From: Bacillota bacterium
Lineage (GTDB): Bacteria > Bacillota > Sulfobacillia > JAJZYS01 > JAJZLH01
Reading direction: 5' to 3'
DNA: 64,000 nt
Assembly (NCBI GenBank): GCA_021850485.1
Contig: JAJZLY010000008.1
Location: forward strand, 147,879 to 211,878
Shown: piece after piece, positions 50,036 through 58,970 of the stretch
Position numbering within the stretch: the stretch's first letter is position 1
How the letters are laid out: each line of letters opens with the position of its first letter
Notes under the pieces: generated by a model
Database searches by the model: none
Told to the model about the DNA's origin: nothing
What the model saw: only the letters and a program-made list of their open reading frames with translations
Made by a program: the position numbers and the translations under genes

Positions 50036-50961
50036 TCTAGGTTAGCGGCCAGATAGGCCTCTGCTTCCAAAGCCGCCCGGCAGCCTTCGCCCGCAGCCGT
50101 CACCGCCTGCTGGTACTCCCGGTCATGGACGTCCCCGGCCACGAACAGCCCTGCGGTCTGGGTGGTCACACCCACGGTGTCGACGTAGCCGTCGGCGTCC
50201 AGCTTGACCAATCCCTTGGCCAAAAAGCCGGTGTTCGGGATGTGGCCGATGGCGTAAAACAGCCCGTTTGTCTCATGGCGCCGGGTCTTTCCGGACTTGG
50301 TGTCCTTGACTGAAACCGCTTGCACGGAACCGTCTTTGTCCTCGATACCCACCACTTCCGAGTTCCAGTGCACCGTGACCTTGTCGTGGGCGAGCAGGCG
50401 GTCGGCCATGATCTTCGAAGCCCGAAAACTCTCACGCCGGTGCATGACGTGCACCTCAGAGGCAAAGCGGGTGAGGAACAAGGCCTCTTCCATGGCCGAG
50501 TCGCCACCTCCCACCACAGTCACCGGCACGTTGCGAAAGAAGGCACCGTCACAGGTGGCGCAGGTGGACAGGCCGTGGCCGGTCAGCTCGCGCTCCCGGG
50601 GCAGGCCGAGCATGCGGGCGCGGGCCCCAGACGCCACGATCACGGTCTTGGCCCAAATCTTGTTCCGGCCCTTGACGTCGACTTCAAAGCCGCCATCTGC
50701 CTTAGTCAGCGAGGCCACCTCGCCGTACTCGAAACGGGCACCGAAGCGTTCGGCCTGGCTCTTCATCCGGCTCATCAGCTCAAAGCCGTCGATGCCGTCC
50801 ACAAAGCCTGGGTAGTTCTCGATCACAGACGTGGTGGTCAGCTGACCACCGGGCTCCATACCCTCGAACACCACAGGCTTGAGGTCGGCCCGGGCCGTGT
50901 ACACGGCCGCAGTGGCGCCGGCACAGCCGGAACCGATGATCACGACTTGTTCTTTGTCCAT
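50032..50961 (-). CDS. trxB: Thioredoxin-disulfide reductase TrxB
   Basis: This 309-residue FAD/NADPH enzyme has FAD-binding GSGCAGATAA near the N-terminus, a redox pair C134/C137 in CATCDG, NADPH-binding VVGGGDSAMEE with HRRESFRASKI, and GLFVAGDVHDREYQQAVTAAGEG at the end. It reduces thioredoxin and through it ribonucleotide reductase and peroxiredoxins. The first FAD motif has Cys where Gly-Pro is usual (GSGCAG), a minor variation. ATG 50961 follows AGGAG closely. The start is preceded by a 250-bp gap with no gene. Confidence 0.93.
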   Translation of the reverse strand: MDKEQVVIIGSGCAGATAAVYTARADLKPVVFEGMEPGGQLTTTSVIENYPGFVDGIDGFELMSRMKSQAERFGARFEYGEVASLTKADGGFEVDVKGRNKIWAKTVIVASGARARMLGLPRERELTGHGLSTCATCDGAFFRNVPVTVVGGGDSAMEEALFLTRFASEVHVMHRRESFRASKIMADRLLAHDKVTVHWNSEVVGIEDKDGSVQAVSVKDTKSGKTRRHETNGLFYAIGHIPNTGFLAKGLVKLDADGYVDTVGVTTQTAGLFVAGDVHDREYQQAVTAAGEGCRAALEAEAYLAANLD

Positions 50962-51214
50962 CTCCTGGTCCCCCCGTCAGATCTGGGCGCCCCGCTAGCG
51001 TAGTCCGGGGGGCTGCCTACCGCAAGGGGACGTCCTAGGCACGATGCTTGGCAAGGCGGCCACAGCCTCCGCTCAGACACCTCCTGACCTCAAGACAGCA
51101 ACACTTGATTCCAATCCCCACAACAAGACTCAGGCAGCCACTTGGGCTCGCCCGGATCGGACGTCCCGGCCTCGGTGGCAGGTTCCTCCGATACCGCTCA
51201 TAGCCACGATCAGG

Positions 51215-52426
51215 TCACTGTTCTGATTCCGAGGCAATTTGGGGTGCCTTGCCCCCCCAGAGATCTCTCTCGTCGCTCAGCAAGCGGATGTACGAGTCGT
51301 AGATAAACCTGCGGTCTCTCCGGCGGCCCGTGATCTCAACCAGAATCCCGACCTGCTGGAACGCAGCAACCAGGCTATTTGCCCGGGCGGTGCTGATGCC
51401 ACATAGCTCCGCCGCCCTCTGGACGCTGACGATCGGCCGATCGTATAACTGCTCGAGCAACCTCAACGCCGTCGCTGCGCCACGCCCAAAGTGCCGGGTG
51501 ACCACCGTTCGATCCTGCTCGCGGCGCTGGAGAATCTTCTGAGCGGTATCGGCGGCGTCCTCGGCGACCTCGGCAACTCCATGCAAAAAGAACCGGAGCC
51601 AGGCTTCCCAATCACCTCGATCACGCACGGCCTGAAGCCGGTCATAGTACTCGGTCTGATTCGCCTTGAAATAGTGCGACAAGTACAAAAGGGGCTGACG
51701 GAGCAATTGCCGCTCACAGAGCAGGAATGTGATCAATAGTCTCCCAACGCGCCCATTGCCATCCACAAACGGGTGAACGGTCTCGAACTGAGCATGGATC
51801 AGGCCGACCTTCACCAGTATCGGCATCGGCTCATCGGAGTGGATGAACCGCTCTAAGTCGCTTAGCGCGGTCATCATGGCGTCTGGCGGAGGCGGCACGA
51901 ATCGTGCAGTGGCGATGGTGCTGCCGGGAGCTCCAATCCAGTTCTGCGAGGTCCGGAAGACGCCGGGCGTCCGCTCGCCACCACGAACTCCAGTTAGCAG
52001 TGTATGGTGGATCTCACGAACGAGGCGCAGCGAAACGGGTAGCTCCGGAAGCAGTTTGAGGCCCATGTTCATGGCTTGGATATAGTTGACGACTTCTTGG
52101 ATGTCGTTGGGGTGATTAACCTTCCCAGCATTCGCTTCAAATTCCAAGATATCGATCAGCGAAGCCTGGGTGCCTTCGATCTGGCTAGACAGTACGGCCT
52201 CCTTGCGGACATACATGGCTACAAATAGGTCCGGGTTCGGAAGCGTTTCGCTCATTGCGTCCAATCGTCCGAGGGCTCGGTCTGCGCGCGATAGTTCTTG
52301 CCAAATTTCGTCTGTCATTGCCACAGCCGGATCCGGAGGTAGCGCCGCGGGCACAAATGCACGATACCCCTGCAGTTGCTTGATGTACCGCCCGGCACGC
52401 ACGGATCGCAGGGACTCACGACTCAC
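51215..52426 (-). CDS. Fic-domain protein with N-terminal inhibitory helix and C-terminal winged HTH
   Basis: This 403-residue protein has a Fic_N segment first, with inhibitory motif S80-x-x-x-E84-G85 (SSQIEGT), a class II self-inhibited Fic. The catalytic loop HPFVDGNGRVGR begins at H218 and is complete. The last 110 residues look like a winged helix (VSVQRAAELCGISTARANSLVAAFQQ). It should transfer AMP to a target hydroxyl when relieved. GTG 52426 has a weak ribosome site. The gene and its upstream region are less GC-rich than the neighbours and the codons differ, suggesting transfer. Confidence 0.88.
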   Translation of the reverse strand: MSRESLRSVRAGRYIKQLQGYRAFVPAALPPDPAVAMTDEIWQELSRADRALGRLDAMSETLPNPDLFVAMYVRKEAVLSSQIEGTQASLIDILEFEANAGKVNHPNDIQEVVNYIQAMNMGLKLLPELPVSLRLVREIHHTLLTGVRGGERTPGVFRTSQNWIGAPGSTIATARFVPPPPDAMMTALSDLERFIHSDEPMPILVKVGLIHAQFETVHPFVDGNGRVGRLLITFLLCERQLLRQPLLYLSHYFKANQTEYYDRLQAVRDRGDWEAWLRFFLHGVAEVAEDAADTAQKILQRREQDRTVVTRHFGRGAATALRLLEQLYDRPIVSVQRAAELCGISTARANSLVAAFQQVGILVEITGRRRDRRFIYDSYIRLLSDERDLWGGKAPQIASESEQ

Positions 52427-52464
52427 TTATTATCGCCTCGTTTACTAACGCACCCAAATCGCTG

Positions 52465-52502
52465 TCGTTATTATTGCCATGTAGCTTTAACGATAACAAC
52501 GA
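52465..52502. repeat. AT-rich inverted repeat upstream of fic
   Basis: TCGTTATTATTG (52465-52476) and CGATAACAACGA (52491-52502) are complementary at 10 of 12 positions with a 14-bp spacer. It lies 40 bp before the fic start. It may be the operator for the winged HTH of the Fic protein. Confidence 0.45.
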
Positions 52503-52681
52503 TGAGGTTCATGCCCCTACGGCGCGCCTGCCAGTCGCCTTCCTCCGGGAGTTTTGTCCAACCAGCCGCACTTGGTCCTCGATCCTATGTGCGACTGCGG
52601 ACGATGTTCCCGCTCTCGACGAGTCCCCTGTTCTTCTCGATGACGGCCCTTATCGTCGGCCCCTCCCCAACATGCGCTTCG

Positions 52682-53137
52682 TCAGCGCCCTGCGCTCGGC
52701 CGCACGTCGAACTCTACCTGCCACTCTGGGTGGCCCGTTCCGTCCAGGGTTAACCGCCACAGGTACCGCTCGCCGGGGGTGAGCGGCAGCGGGAACAGGC
52801 CAAATGCCAAGGGCACGCTCAGCCGGCTGCCCGGCCGGATGCCGGCCGGTCGGCCCACTTCCAGCTTGGTCTCGATCACGAGCGGCTGGGGGGCGCTCTC
52901 CGCTCCGGTCGGCAACGTCACCGGCTCACCCTGAGCATTCACCAGTTCCAGACGCAGTTGGTGCGGTTGGTTGGTCTCGCCCCACGGCACTTGAATCAAC
53001 ACGGCCAGAGCAGACGGCGTAGGCTGCGGTCCGGTGATGCTCCAGCCGCCGCCCAGCACGTACAGTTTGCCGTCCACTACCTGTGCGGCATCGGCCAACA
53101 ACATGGTGATGCGAAAATCGTCCAACCGGTCGCTCAT
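52682..53137 (-). CDS. DUF6941-like small protein
   Basis: This 151-residue protein with the pattern LADAAQVVDGKLYVLGGGWS, then VPWGETNQPHQLRLELVNAQG and GRPAGIRPGSRLSVPLAF, looks like a compact beta-sandwich as in DUF6941 proteins. No function is established for that family. ATG 53137 follows GAGGTGG. It lies 11 bp after the DHH phosphoesterase stop, in one transcription unit. Confidence 0.65.
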   Translation of the reverse strand: MSDRLDDFRITMLLADAAQVVDGKLYVLGGGWSITGPQPTPSALAVLIQVPWGETNQPHQLRLELVNAQGEPVTLPTGAESAPQPLVIETKLEVGRPAGIRPGSRLSVPLAFGLFPLPLTPGERYLWRLTLDGTGHPEWQVEFDVRPSAGR

Positions 53138-53148
53138 GGGCGCCACCT

Positions 53149-54024
53149 CTATTCCTTGGATTCCGACTCGTAGCGCAGCGGGTGGCCGAAGGTCTCTTCC
53201 ATCGGCTCCCTGATCTCGGGTCCGATCCGGGTTCTGGACAACACCGCCGGATAGGTGAGCCGCCGCACCACCCGGTGGTCCAGCACCAGGGCCAAGGTGG
53301 TGGTCTGGGCCTGGATGTCGATCCAGCTGAAGGCGAAAGGCCCGGCCTCACCTTCGGCGATGGCATCCACATCGGGGGCTGGTCCAAATCCACCGCCGGA
53401 TGCCCAGGGCAGGCCCAGGACCTGTTTGCGTCCAGCCGCTCGCCACTGCTCGGGGCTGAGTCCCGGATCTTGGGGGAAGACCACAGCAACCAGCTCTCGC
53501 CAGTCTGCCACCAACGCGCTCAGCGCCAGCCGATCGTAGTCGGTGGTGCGGTTGGAGGTGAGCGCCATGGTGTCGGCGACAATGGCTGCCGCCAGCAGGC
53601 GGCGATCCGCCTCGGTCAGGCGGTCTCTGACCCGGGCGATGATGGTGGCGGTGGCACCGACCTGTTCCACATAGACGGGGTACGGGCGAAGGCGCTGGCC
53701 CTGAGGATGGTGGTCCACTGCCCACAGCACGGTGCGCGGTTGCTGGGGCAGGCTGCAGTCCACCAGGCCGACTGTGCCTTCTTGCGGTAACGCAGGCAGT
53801 GCTGCCTGCCCAAGGCGGGCCCACACCGCCTCGGACAGCGGTTCGACCGTCTCCCAGCGCGCCGCCTGTGATCCGGTCAGGTGCGCCGCCACCAGCGCCG
53901 CGACCAAACTGTCCAAATCCGGGTTAAGGTGTCCCACCACCCAGTCGGGCGGAGATTTGGCCAGATCACGCCAAGCCGGTCCCGCACTCTGCTGGGGGTT
54001 CAAAGATGATCGCACGTCGCTCAT
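53149..54024 (-). CDS. DHH-family phosphoesterase (inorganic pyrophosphatase-like)
   Basis: This 291-residue protein has metal-binding motifs GHLNPDLDS (first Asp pair), LVDCSLPQ (Asp), AVDHHPQG (DHH) and VADTMALTSNRTT (Asp). These four motifs define DHH enzymes, and the layout is that of family II Mn-dependent pyrophosphatases or their nucleotide-cleaving relatives. The C-terminal part is the short DHHA2-like domain. ATG 54024 has a weak ribosome site; the frame extends much further upstream in low-quality sequence. The substrate could be pyrophosphate or an oligonucleotide. Confidence 0.78.
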   Translation of the reverse strand: MSDVRSSLNPQQSAGPAWRDLAKSPPDWVVGHLNPDLDSLVAALVAAHLTGSQAARWETVEPLSEAVWARLGQAALPALPQEGTVGLVDCSLPQQPRTVLWAVDHHPQGQRLRPYPVYVEQVGATATIIARVRDRLTEADRRLLAAAIVADTMALTSNRTTDYDRLALSALVADWRELVAVVFPQDPGLSPEQWRAAGRKQVLGLPWASGGGFGPAPDVDAIAEGEAGPFAFSWIDIQAQTTTLALVLDHRVVRRLTYPAVLSRTRIGPEIREPMEETFGHPLRYESESKE

Positions 54025-54255
54025 CTGCCGACCGTACCGAGCCGGCGCCAGCCGGCTTCGCCCCGGCCCGGCCAATGCCAACCCATCTTCTGGCCCCCTT
54101 CGGCGCACAAGGACAACGGTCGCAGGGTCAGGCCATTGAGCACGGCCGAAACTGGTCGAGACTGCCGGTCGCGAGAGGTCTGGGCCCGATGAGGCGCAGA
54201 TTCCCATTATCTTCCACCTCGCACCGGGCAGCAAGCTCGGCGGGGTCTTCGCCGC

Positions 54256-55905
54256 TCAGCCCTGTGACGGCAGATCGATGCCGTGCGCCTGAGCGAAGGC
54301 GATCGCACTCTCGTAGCCGGCGTCGGCATGACGCATGACGCCGCTTCCGGGATCGGTGGTGAGCACCCGTTGCAGTCGGCCCGCCGCCTCGTCTGAGCCG
54401 TCGGCCACCACCACCATGCCAGCGTGGATGGCGTTTCCCATGCCGACGCCGCCGCCATGGTGGACGGACACCCAATGGGCGCCAGCCGCGGTGTTGAGCA
54501 GGGCGTTGAGGATCGGCCAGTCGGCGATGGCATCAGAACCATCTTTCATCGCCTCGGTCTCGCGATAGGGAGATGCCACGGAGCCGGCGTCCAGGTGGTC
54601 ACGGCCGATCACGATCGGCGCCTTCAGCTCTCCCCGGCGCACCATCTCGTTGATGGCCAGCCCGAAGCGGGCCCGCTCGCCATATCCGAGCCAGCAGATA
54701 CGGGCCGGCAGACCCTGGAACTCCACCCGCTGGCGGGCCATCTCCAGCCAGTGGTGCAGCGGCACGTTGTCGGGAAAGAGCTCCTTGACCTTGGCGTCCG
54801 TCTTGTAGATGTCTTGGGGATCACCGGAAAGTGCCACCCAGCGAAAGGGACCCTTGCCCTCGCAAAACAGCGGCCGCACGTAGGCCGGGACAAATCCCGG
54901 AAAACTGTAGGCGCCGGCGAAACCGCCTTGCTCGGCACCCTGGCGAATGTTGTTGCCATAGTCGAAGACAAACGAGCCCTGATTCAAGAAGCCGACCATC
55001 GCCTCCACGTGGCGGGCCATGCTCTGCTTGGCCCTAAGCACATAGCCGGCCGGGTCGTCCTGCCGCAGGGATTGCGCTTCGGCCAAGGTGAGTCCGGCCG
55101 GTATGTAGCCGTTTAGCGGATCGTGGGCAGAGGTCTGGTCGGTGACCAGATCTGGCCGAAATCCCTGTTTGAGTAGCTCGGGCAAGACTTCTGCGGCGTT
55201 TCCGACTAGGCCCACGGACAAGGCGCGGCGCGCAGCTCTGGCGGTCTCCACCTGGGCCAGCGCATCTTCCAGACTCTGTGCCACCTGATCCAGGTAGCGG
55301 GTCTGAAGCCGCCGCTCGATGCGCTGGGGGTCCACCTCAACACACAGGCAAATGCCACCGGCCATGCTCACCGCCAAAGGCTGGGCGCCACCCATCCCGC
55401 CCAGGCCAGCGGTCAGCACCACCCGTCCGGCCAGGTCTTGGCCGAAATGCTGGCGGCCGGCCTCGGCAAACGTCTCGTAGGTGCCTTGCAAGATGCCCTG
55501 GGTGCCGATGTAGATCCATGACCCGGCCGTCATCTGGCCGAACATGGTCAGGCCGCGATCCTCCAGATCCCAAAAGGTCTCCCAGTTGGCCCAGGCTGGC
55601 ACCAACAGGCTGTTGGCGATCAGCACCCGCGGCGCCAGCGGATGGGTCTGAAACACCCCGACCGGCTTGCCAGACTGAATCAACAGCGTCTGGTCGCTCT
55701 CCAGCCGCAGCAAGGTGGTGAGGATGGTCTCAAAGCAGGGCCAATTGCGGGCCGCCTTGCCTCTGCCTCCGTACACCACCAGATCGTCTGGCCGCTCTGC
55801 CACCTCGGGGTCGAGGTTGTTTTGGATCATCCGCCAGGCGGCCTCTTGCGGCCAGGCCTTGGCAGTGAGGGTGGCACCGCGAGGGGCGCGAATGGGACGG
55901 GCACT
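54256..55905 (-). CDS. hutU: Urocanate hydratase
   Basis: This 549-residue NAD-dependent enzyme is the second step of histidine breakdown, turning urocanate into imidazolone propionate. It has the characteristic N-terminus [34 protein letters not shown], the NAD loop [34 protein letters not shown] and the C-terminal [18 protein letters not shown]. Length and motifs are typical. ATG 55905 follows AGGGAG. No hutH, hutI or hutG lies in the window, so the rest of the pathway must be elsewhere. Confidence 0.93.
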   Translation of the reverse strand, partial: SARPIRAPRGATLTAKAWPQEAAWRMIQNNLDPEVAERPDDLVVYGGRGKAARNWPCFETILTTLLRLESDQTLLIQSGKPVGVFQTHPLAPRVLIANSLLVPAWANWETFWDLEDRGLTMFGQMTAGSWIYIGTQGILQGTYETFAEAGRQHFGQDLAGRVVLTAGLGGMGGAQPLAVSMAGGICLCVEVDPQRIERRLQTRYLDQVAQSLEDALAQVETARAARRALSVGLVGNAAEVLPELLKQGFRPDLVTDQTSAHDPLNGYIPAGLTLAEAQSLRQDDPAGYVLRAKQSMARHVEAMVGFLNQGSFVFDYGNNIRQGAEQGGFAGAYSFPGFVPAYVRPLFCEGKGPFRWVALSGDPQDIYKTDAKVKELFPDNVPLHHWLEMARQRVEFQGLPARICWLGYGERARFGLAINEMVRRGELKAPIVIGRDHLDAGSVASPYRETEAMKDGSDAIADWPILNALLNTAAGAHWVSVHHGGGVGMGNAIHAGMVVVADGSDEAAGRLQRVLTTDPGSGVMRHADAGYESAIAFAQAHGIDLPSQG

Positions 55906-55929
55906 CATCTGATCAGCTCCCTTGAACAC

Positions 55930-56448
55930 TCACTGCGCCTTCGCCATCAGGGTCAAGAAGGCCTGTTCTGAGGCTTGTTTGCTCAGCTCACCGACGATCA
56001 CGCCCTGGGCATTGACCGCCAAGGTCAGCGGCAAATCCACCACCCCATAGGCGTACGACGTCTTGCCGTTTTGGTCGAGCAGCACCGGAAAGCGGATGTG
56101 GTTTTGAGCCAGTAGGGCTGTAGGCGCAGCTTGCCCTGGCTCGGAGAAGGTGAGGTCGATCGTGACCACATCGACAACGCCTTTTTCCATGGTGGCCGCG
56201 GCTTGCAAGGCGGGCAGCTCGGCCTTGCACGGTCCGCACCAAGAGGCCATGAAGTTGAGCAACAGCGGGTGGCCCCGCAACGAAGCCAAGGAGAGGGTTC
56301 CGCCCCCCACCTTGGTCAGGGTGAAGGGCGGCGCCTGATCGCCGACAACCGCCCCGACCACCGGCGTCTGCAGGCGATTGATGGTGACAACGGTGGCGCC
56401 GATGGCGACCAGCAACAAGATGGCGGAGACGATCAGACGAATACGCAA
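55930..56448 (-). CDS. TlpA/ResA-like membrane-anchored thioredoxin
   Basis: This 172-residue protein has one N-terminal membrane helix (residues about 5-22) followed by a redoxin domain on the outside. The active site is WCGPC in FMASWCGPCKAEL. The cis-Pro loop reads VDLPLTLAV. Members reduce apocytochrome c or other exported disulfides. The start is TTG 56448, six to seven bases after AAGGAGG. hutU follows at 24 bp on the same strand. The gene is divergent from the NifU-like gene. Confidence 0.85.
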   Translation of the reverse strand: MRIRLIVSAILLLVAIGATVVTINRLQTPVVGAVVGDQAPPFTLTKVGGGTLSLASLRGHPLLLNFMASWCGPCKAELPALQAAATMEKGVVDVVTIDLTFSEPGQAAPTALLAQNHIRFPVLLDQNGKTSYAYGVVDLPLTLAVNAQGVIVGELSKQASEQAFLTLMAKAQ

Positions 56449-56542
56449 CGGAGTCCTCCTTGCCTCAGGGCCTAAACCCTCCTAGAATGAAGGAGTTATC
56501 GATCACACACCCATTTTAGCGGACCGAGAGGATGTCGTAGCG

Positions 56543-56806
56543 ATGGCCGAAGAGCGGACGCCTGAACTTGTCGACCGCGAGGAAGACGTCAAGGCGCGCG
56601 TCTTGGAGGCTCTGGCCATGATTCGCCCTGCCATCCAGATGGACGGCGGCGACGTGGAATTGGTCAAGATCAAAAACGGCGACGTCTTCGTCCGCCTGCT
56701 CGGTTCATGCATCGGCTGCCCGATCTCGGCCCTGACCCTGAAGGCCGGGCTGGAGATGAACCTGAAGCGGATGATCCCCGAGGTCAACCAGGTGATCGCG
56801 GTTTGA
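56543..56806 (+). CDS. NifU C-terminal-domain iron-sulfur scaffold
   Basis: This 87-residue protein is of the Nfu type, with C56 and C59 in SCIGCP after IRPAIQMDGGDVELVK. A dimer holds one [4Fe-4S] cluster through the CxxC and hands it to target proteins. Length is that of the stand-alone Nfu of Gram-positives (YutI-like). ATG 56543 is preceded by GAGGATG. No suf or isc genes are adjacent. Confidence 0.88.
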   Translation: MAEERTPELVDREEDVKARVLEALAMIRPAIQMDGGDVELVKIKNGDVFVRLLGSCIGCPISALTLKAGLEMNLKRMIPEVNQVIAV

Positions 56807-56888
56807 CCTTTCGACCCCTTAACTCCTCTATATCCAAATAAAGGGATCTTTTGCCATTTCCTCGAACTGGCCACGCCGAGGTGATGGC

Positions 56889-58205
56889 ATGTTTTGGCGT
56901 CCGCTCAGGCTGATCGCAATCCTGTGCGTCGTGTCCGCACTTTTTTCCGCAACGCCCGCACTGGCGGCTGGCTTCACCGATCTGGCTCAGGTGCCATGGG
57001 CAGCGCCGGAGATCACCCTGCTCGCTGATCAGGGGGCGCTTTTGGGCGTCGGCGGCGGCCGATTCGACCCCTCGGCGCCGGTGTCTCGAGAGGCAGTTGC
57101 CATCATCTTGTCTCGCGTCTTGGCGCTGCACACCAAGGCGTCTTTGGCCGGTTTCGCCGACCAGTCGACGGTCAGTCCGTGGGCCCGGCCCCAGGTGGCC
57201 GAGGCAGTGGCGGCTGGCTTGCTCAAGGGCGAAGGTGCTCTGTTGGCGCCCTTGCAATCTCTCTCCCGTGCCCAGGCCGCCGTGTTGCTGTGGCGACTGG
57301 CCGGCCAGCCGGTGGCTCTCTCCGCAGCTCCATCTTTCGCCGATCAACCGACGATCCCAAGCTGGGCCGTGGCCGCGGTGCAAAGTCTGACCTCGCTTCG
57401 TGTGATTACGGGCGAGCCCGGACATCTGTTTGACCCGAACGGCGTCGTCAGCCGGGCCCAGCTGGCGGTGATGCTGGTCCGCTTGGAACCGGATCTGGCC
57501 GCACTGCCCGGTCTGCCCGCGGCGGTAGCCGGCCGAGTTGGCCAGTGGATCGCGCCCAATCAGGCTAGCCTGGCCGTGCAAAGTCAGCTGGCTGGGGCCG
57601 GTGGCGGCGTGCTGATGGCCAGCGGCAAGCTGTGGCCACTCTCTAGCTCAGCGGCGATCTGGCTGGGCCAACGCCGGTCCGACCTGTACGCCTTGGCCGC
57701 TGGTGATCCCTTGGCTGGCGTCTTGGCAGCAGGCGGCAGCCTCGCCCTGGTGCTCGACTTCGGGCCGGGAGCCGCCTCCCCGCTGACGGTGGAGAACGCT
57801 TCGGGAAACGCGCTGTTTTTGTCAGACGGCAGCGTCTGGCCGGTGACTGCCCCGCTTGTTGCCACCATGGGCACGCTGACTGCCAACGTTGTCCCCTCCG
57901 ACCTGGTCGGCGCTGTGCTGGCCCAGCCGCCGCAGCCCGGCCTAACGCTTGATCTGGCCCAGATCACGGTGCCAAATCTGAGCGGGACGGTCACCGCCGA
58001 GAGCGCCACTTCGATCACCGTGACCACAGCGAACGCGCCAACCCCGTTCTTGACAGCTGGCACCTGGACCCTCGCCACCACGGCGCAAACCAGTTACAAC
58101 GGCCCCCGTGCCAGTGGCAACATGCCACCACTGGGAGCCCAGGTGACGGTGCTCGCCACCTTGGCGGCAAGCGGCACCCTCAGCGCTCAGGTGGTGGCTT
58201 GGTGA
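56889..58205 (+). CDS. Secreted SLH-domain protein
   Basis: This 438-residue protein has a signal peptide (residues 1-26, RLIAILCVVSALFSATPALA-like, cut after ALAA). Three SLH repeats follow at about 27-210, each with the FxD...WA...GxxxG...FxP...R pattern (FTDLAQVPWA, FADQSTVSPWA, FADQPTIPSWA). The C-terminal half is a repetitive beta-rich region of Ala, Leu, Thr and Val. SLH domains bind pyruvylated secondary cell-wall polymer, so the protein sits on a Gram-positive-type wall. ATG 56889 follows GGTG. The 3' end overlaps the convergent Dph6-like gene by 19 bp. Confidence 0.85.
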   Translation: MFWRPLRLIAILCVVSALFSATPALAAGFTDLAQVPWAAPEITLLADQGALLGVGGGRFDPSAPVSREAVAIILSRVLALHTKASLAGFADQSTVSPWARPQVAEAVAAGLLKGEGALLAPLQSLSRAQAAVLLWRLAGQPVALSAAPSFADQPTIPSWAVAAVQSLTSLRVITGEPGHLFDPNGVVSRAQLAVMLVRLEPDLAALPGLPAAVAGRVGQWIAPNQASLAVQSQLAGAGGGVLMASGKLWPLSSSAAIWLGQRRSDLYALAAGDPLAGVLAAGGSLALVLDFGPGAASPLTVENASGNALFLSDGSVWPVTAPLVATMGTLTANVVPSDLVGAVLAQPPQPGLTLDLAQITVPNLSGTVTAESATSITVTTANAPTPFLTAGTWTLATTAQTSYNGPRASGNMPPLGAQVTVLATLAASGTLSAQVVAW

Positions 58206-58885
58206 TCGATCAGCATGAGGTCGGCGAAGGTGAAGCCATCGCGTTCGACCACCTCGCCGCGCTCCACCTCAAGCGGCATCTGGAAGATCGGGCCGTTGCA
58301 GACGAAGGTGTGAAATTCGCCGTTTTCGCCACAAGGGTCTGCAGGAGGCGGCAGCTCAGCCAGCAGCTGTCGGTCATAGGGACGCCCAGCTAACTCAGCC
58401 GGAATCTGACGCGGATCTACCGTCACCAAGATGGCCTCGTAGCCTTGGCTGATGAAGCTTTGGGCAAGCTTGGCCGTGTCCTTGCCCCACAGCGGGAACA
58501 AGGTGGCGAGGCCGCTGCCCGCCATCCGCTGCTCGCGGTAGGCGCGCACGTCTTGCAAAAATAGATCGCCGAAGGCGATGGCGTCGCAGCCGTCTGCGAC
58601 CAATGCCGCCACAGCGGCTGCCATTCGCTGTTCGTAGATGGCGTTGGGGCAGTTTTGCGGAATCCACACCGTGTGCAGCGGCAGGCCCAAAGCGGCGGCC
58701 TGGGCGGCCATCAGCGCCTGGCGCACGCCGTGCATACTCACCCGCTCGTAACCCTCGGTCATGGTGCAAAGCAGTCCACTCACTGGCAGCCCAGCTGCCC
58801 GTAGCTCGGCCACGGCCAAGGTGCTGTCTTTGCCGCCGCTGGTGGCGACGATCACCCGTCGGTAGTCGAAATCCATGGCCTGCAC
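58187..58885 (-). CDS. Dph6-like ATP-binding protein (PF01902, diphthine-ammonia ligase family)
   Basis: This 232-residue protein of the adenine-nucleotide alpha-hydrolase (PP-loop) fold has the PP-loop ATSGGKDSTLA at residues 14-24. C-terminal motifs DPCGENGEFHTFVCNGPIF are typical of the MJ0570/Dph6 family. In eukaryotes and archaea it amidates diphthine on EF2. Bacteria do not make diphthamide, so the bacterial substrate is unknown. ATG 58885 or 58876 is the start. It is divergent from the following lipoprotein gene. Confidence 0.82.
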   Translation of the reverse strand: MQAMDFDYRRVIVATSGGKDSTLAVAELRAAGLPVSGLLCTMTEGYERVSMHGVRQALMAAQAAALGLPLHTVWIPQNCPNAIYEQRMAAAVAALVADGCDAIAFGDLFLQDVRAYREQRMAGSGLATLFPLWGKDTAKLAQSFISQGYEAILVTVDPRQIPAELAGRPYDRQLLAELPPPADPCGENGEFHTFVCNGPIFQMPLEVERGEVVERDGFTFADLMLIDHQATT

Positions 58886-58970
58886 CGCCTTTGCCGTCTA
58901 CCTGGTCAGCAGGACGCGCCCGCTCCATCATTGTGCCGTATGATGGGCACCATGTGAGGAGGTTGAGATC

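Noticed and set aside
50962-51214. Possible small gene between trxB and fic (60-codon frame at 51044)
   Set aside because: No ribosome site, low-complexity product and no recognisable motif; only a weak G/C-rich hairpin near 50990-51012 is visible.
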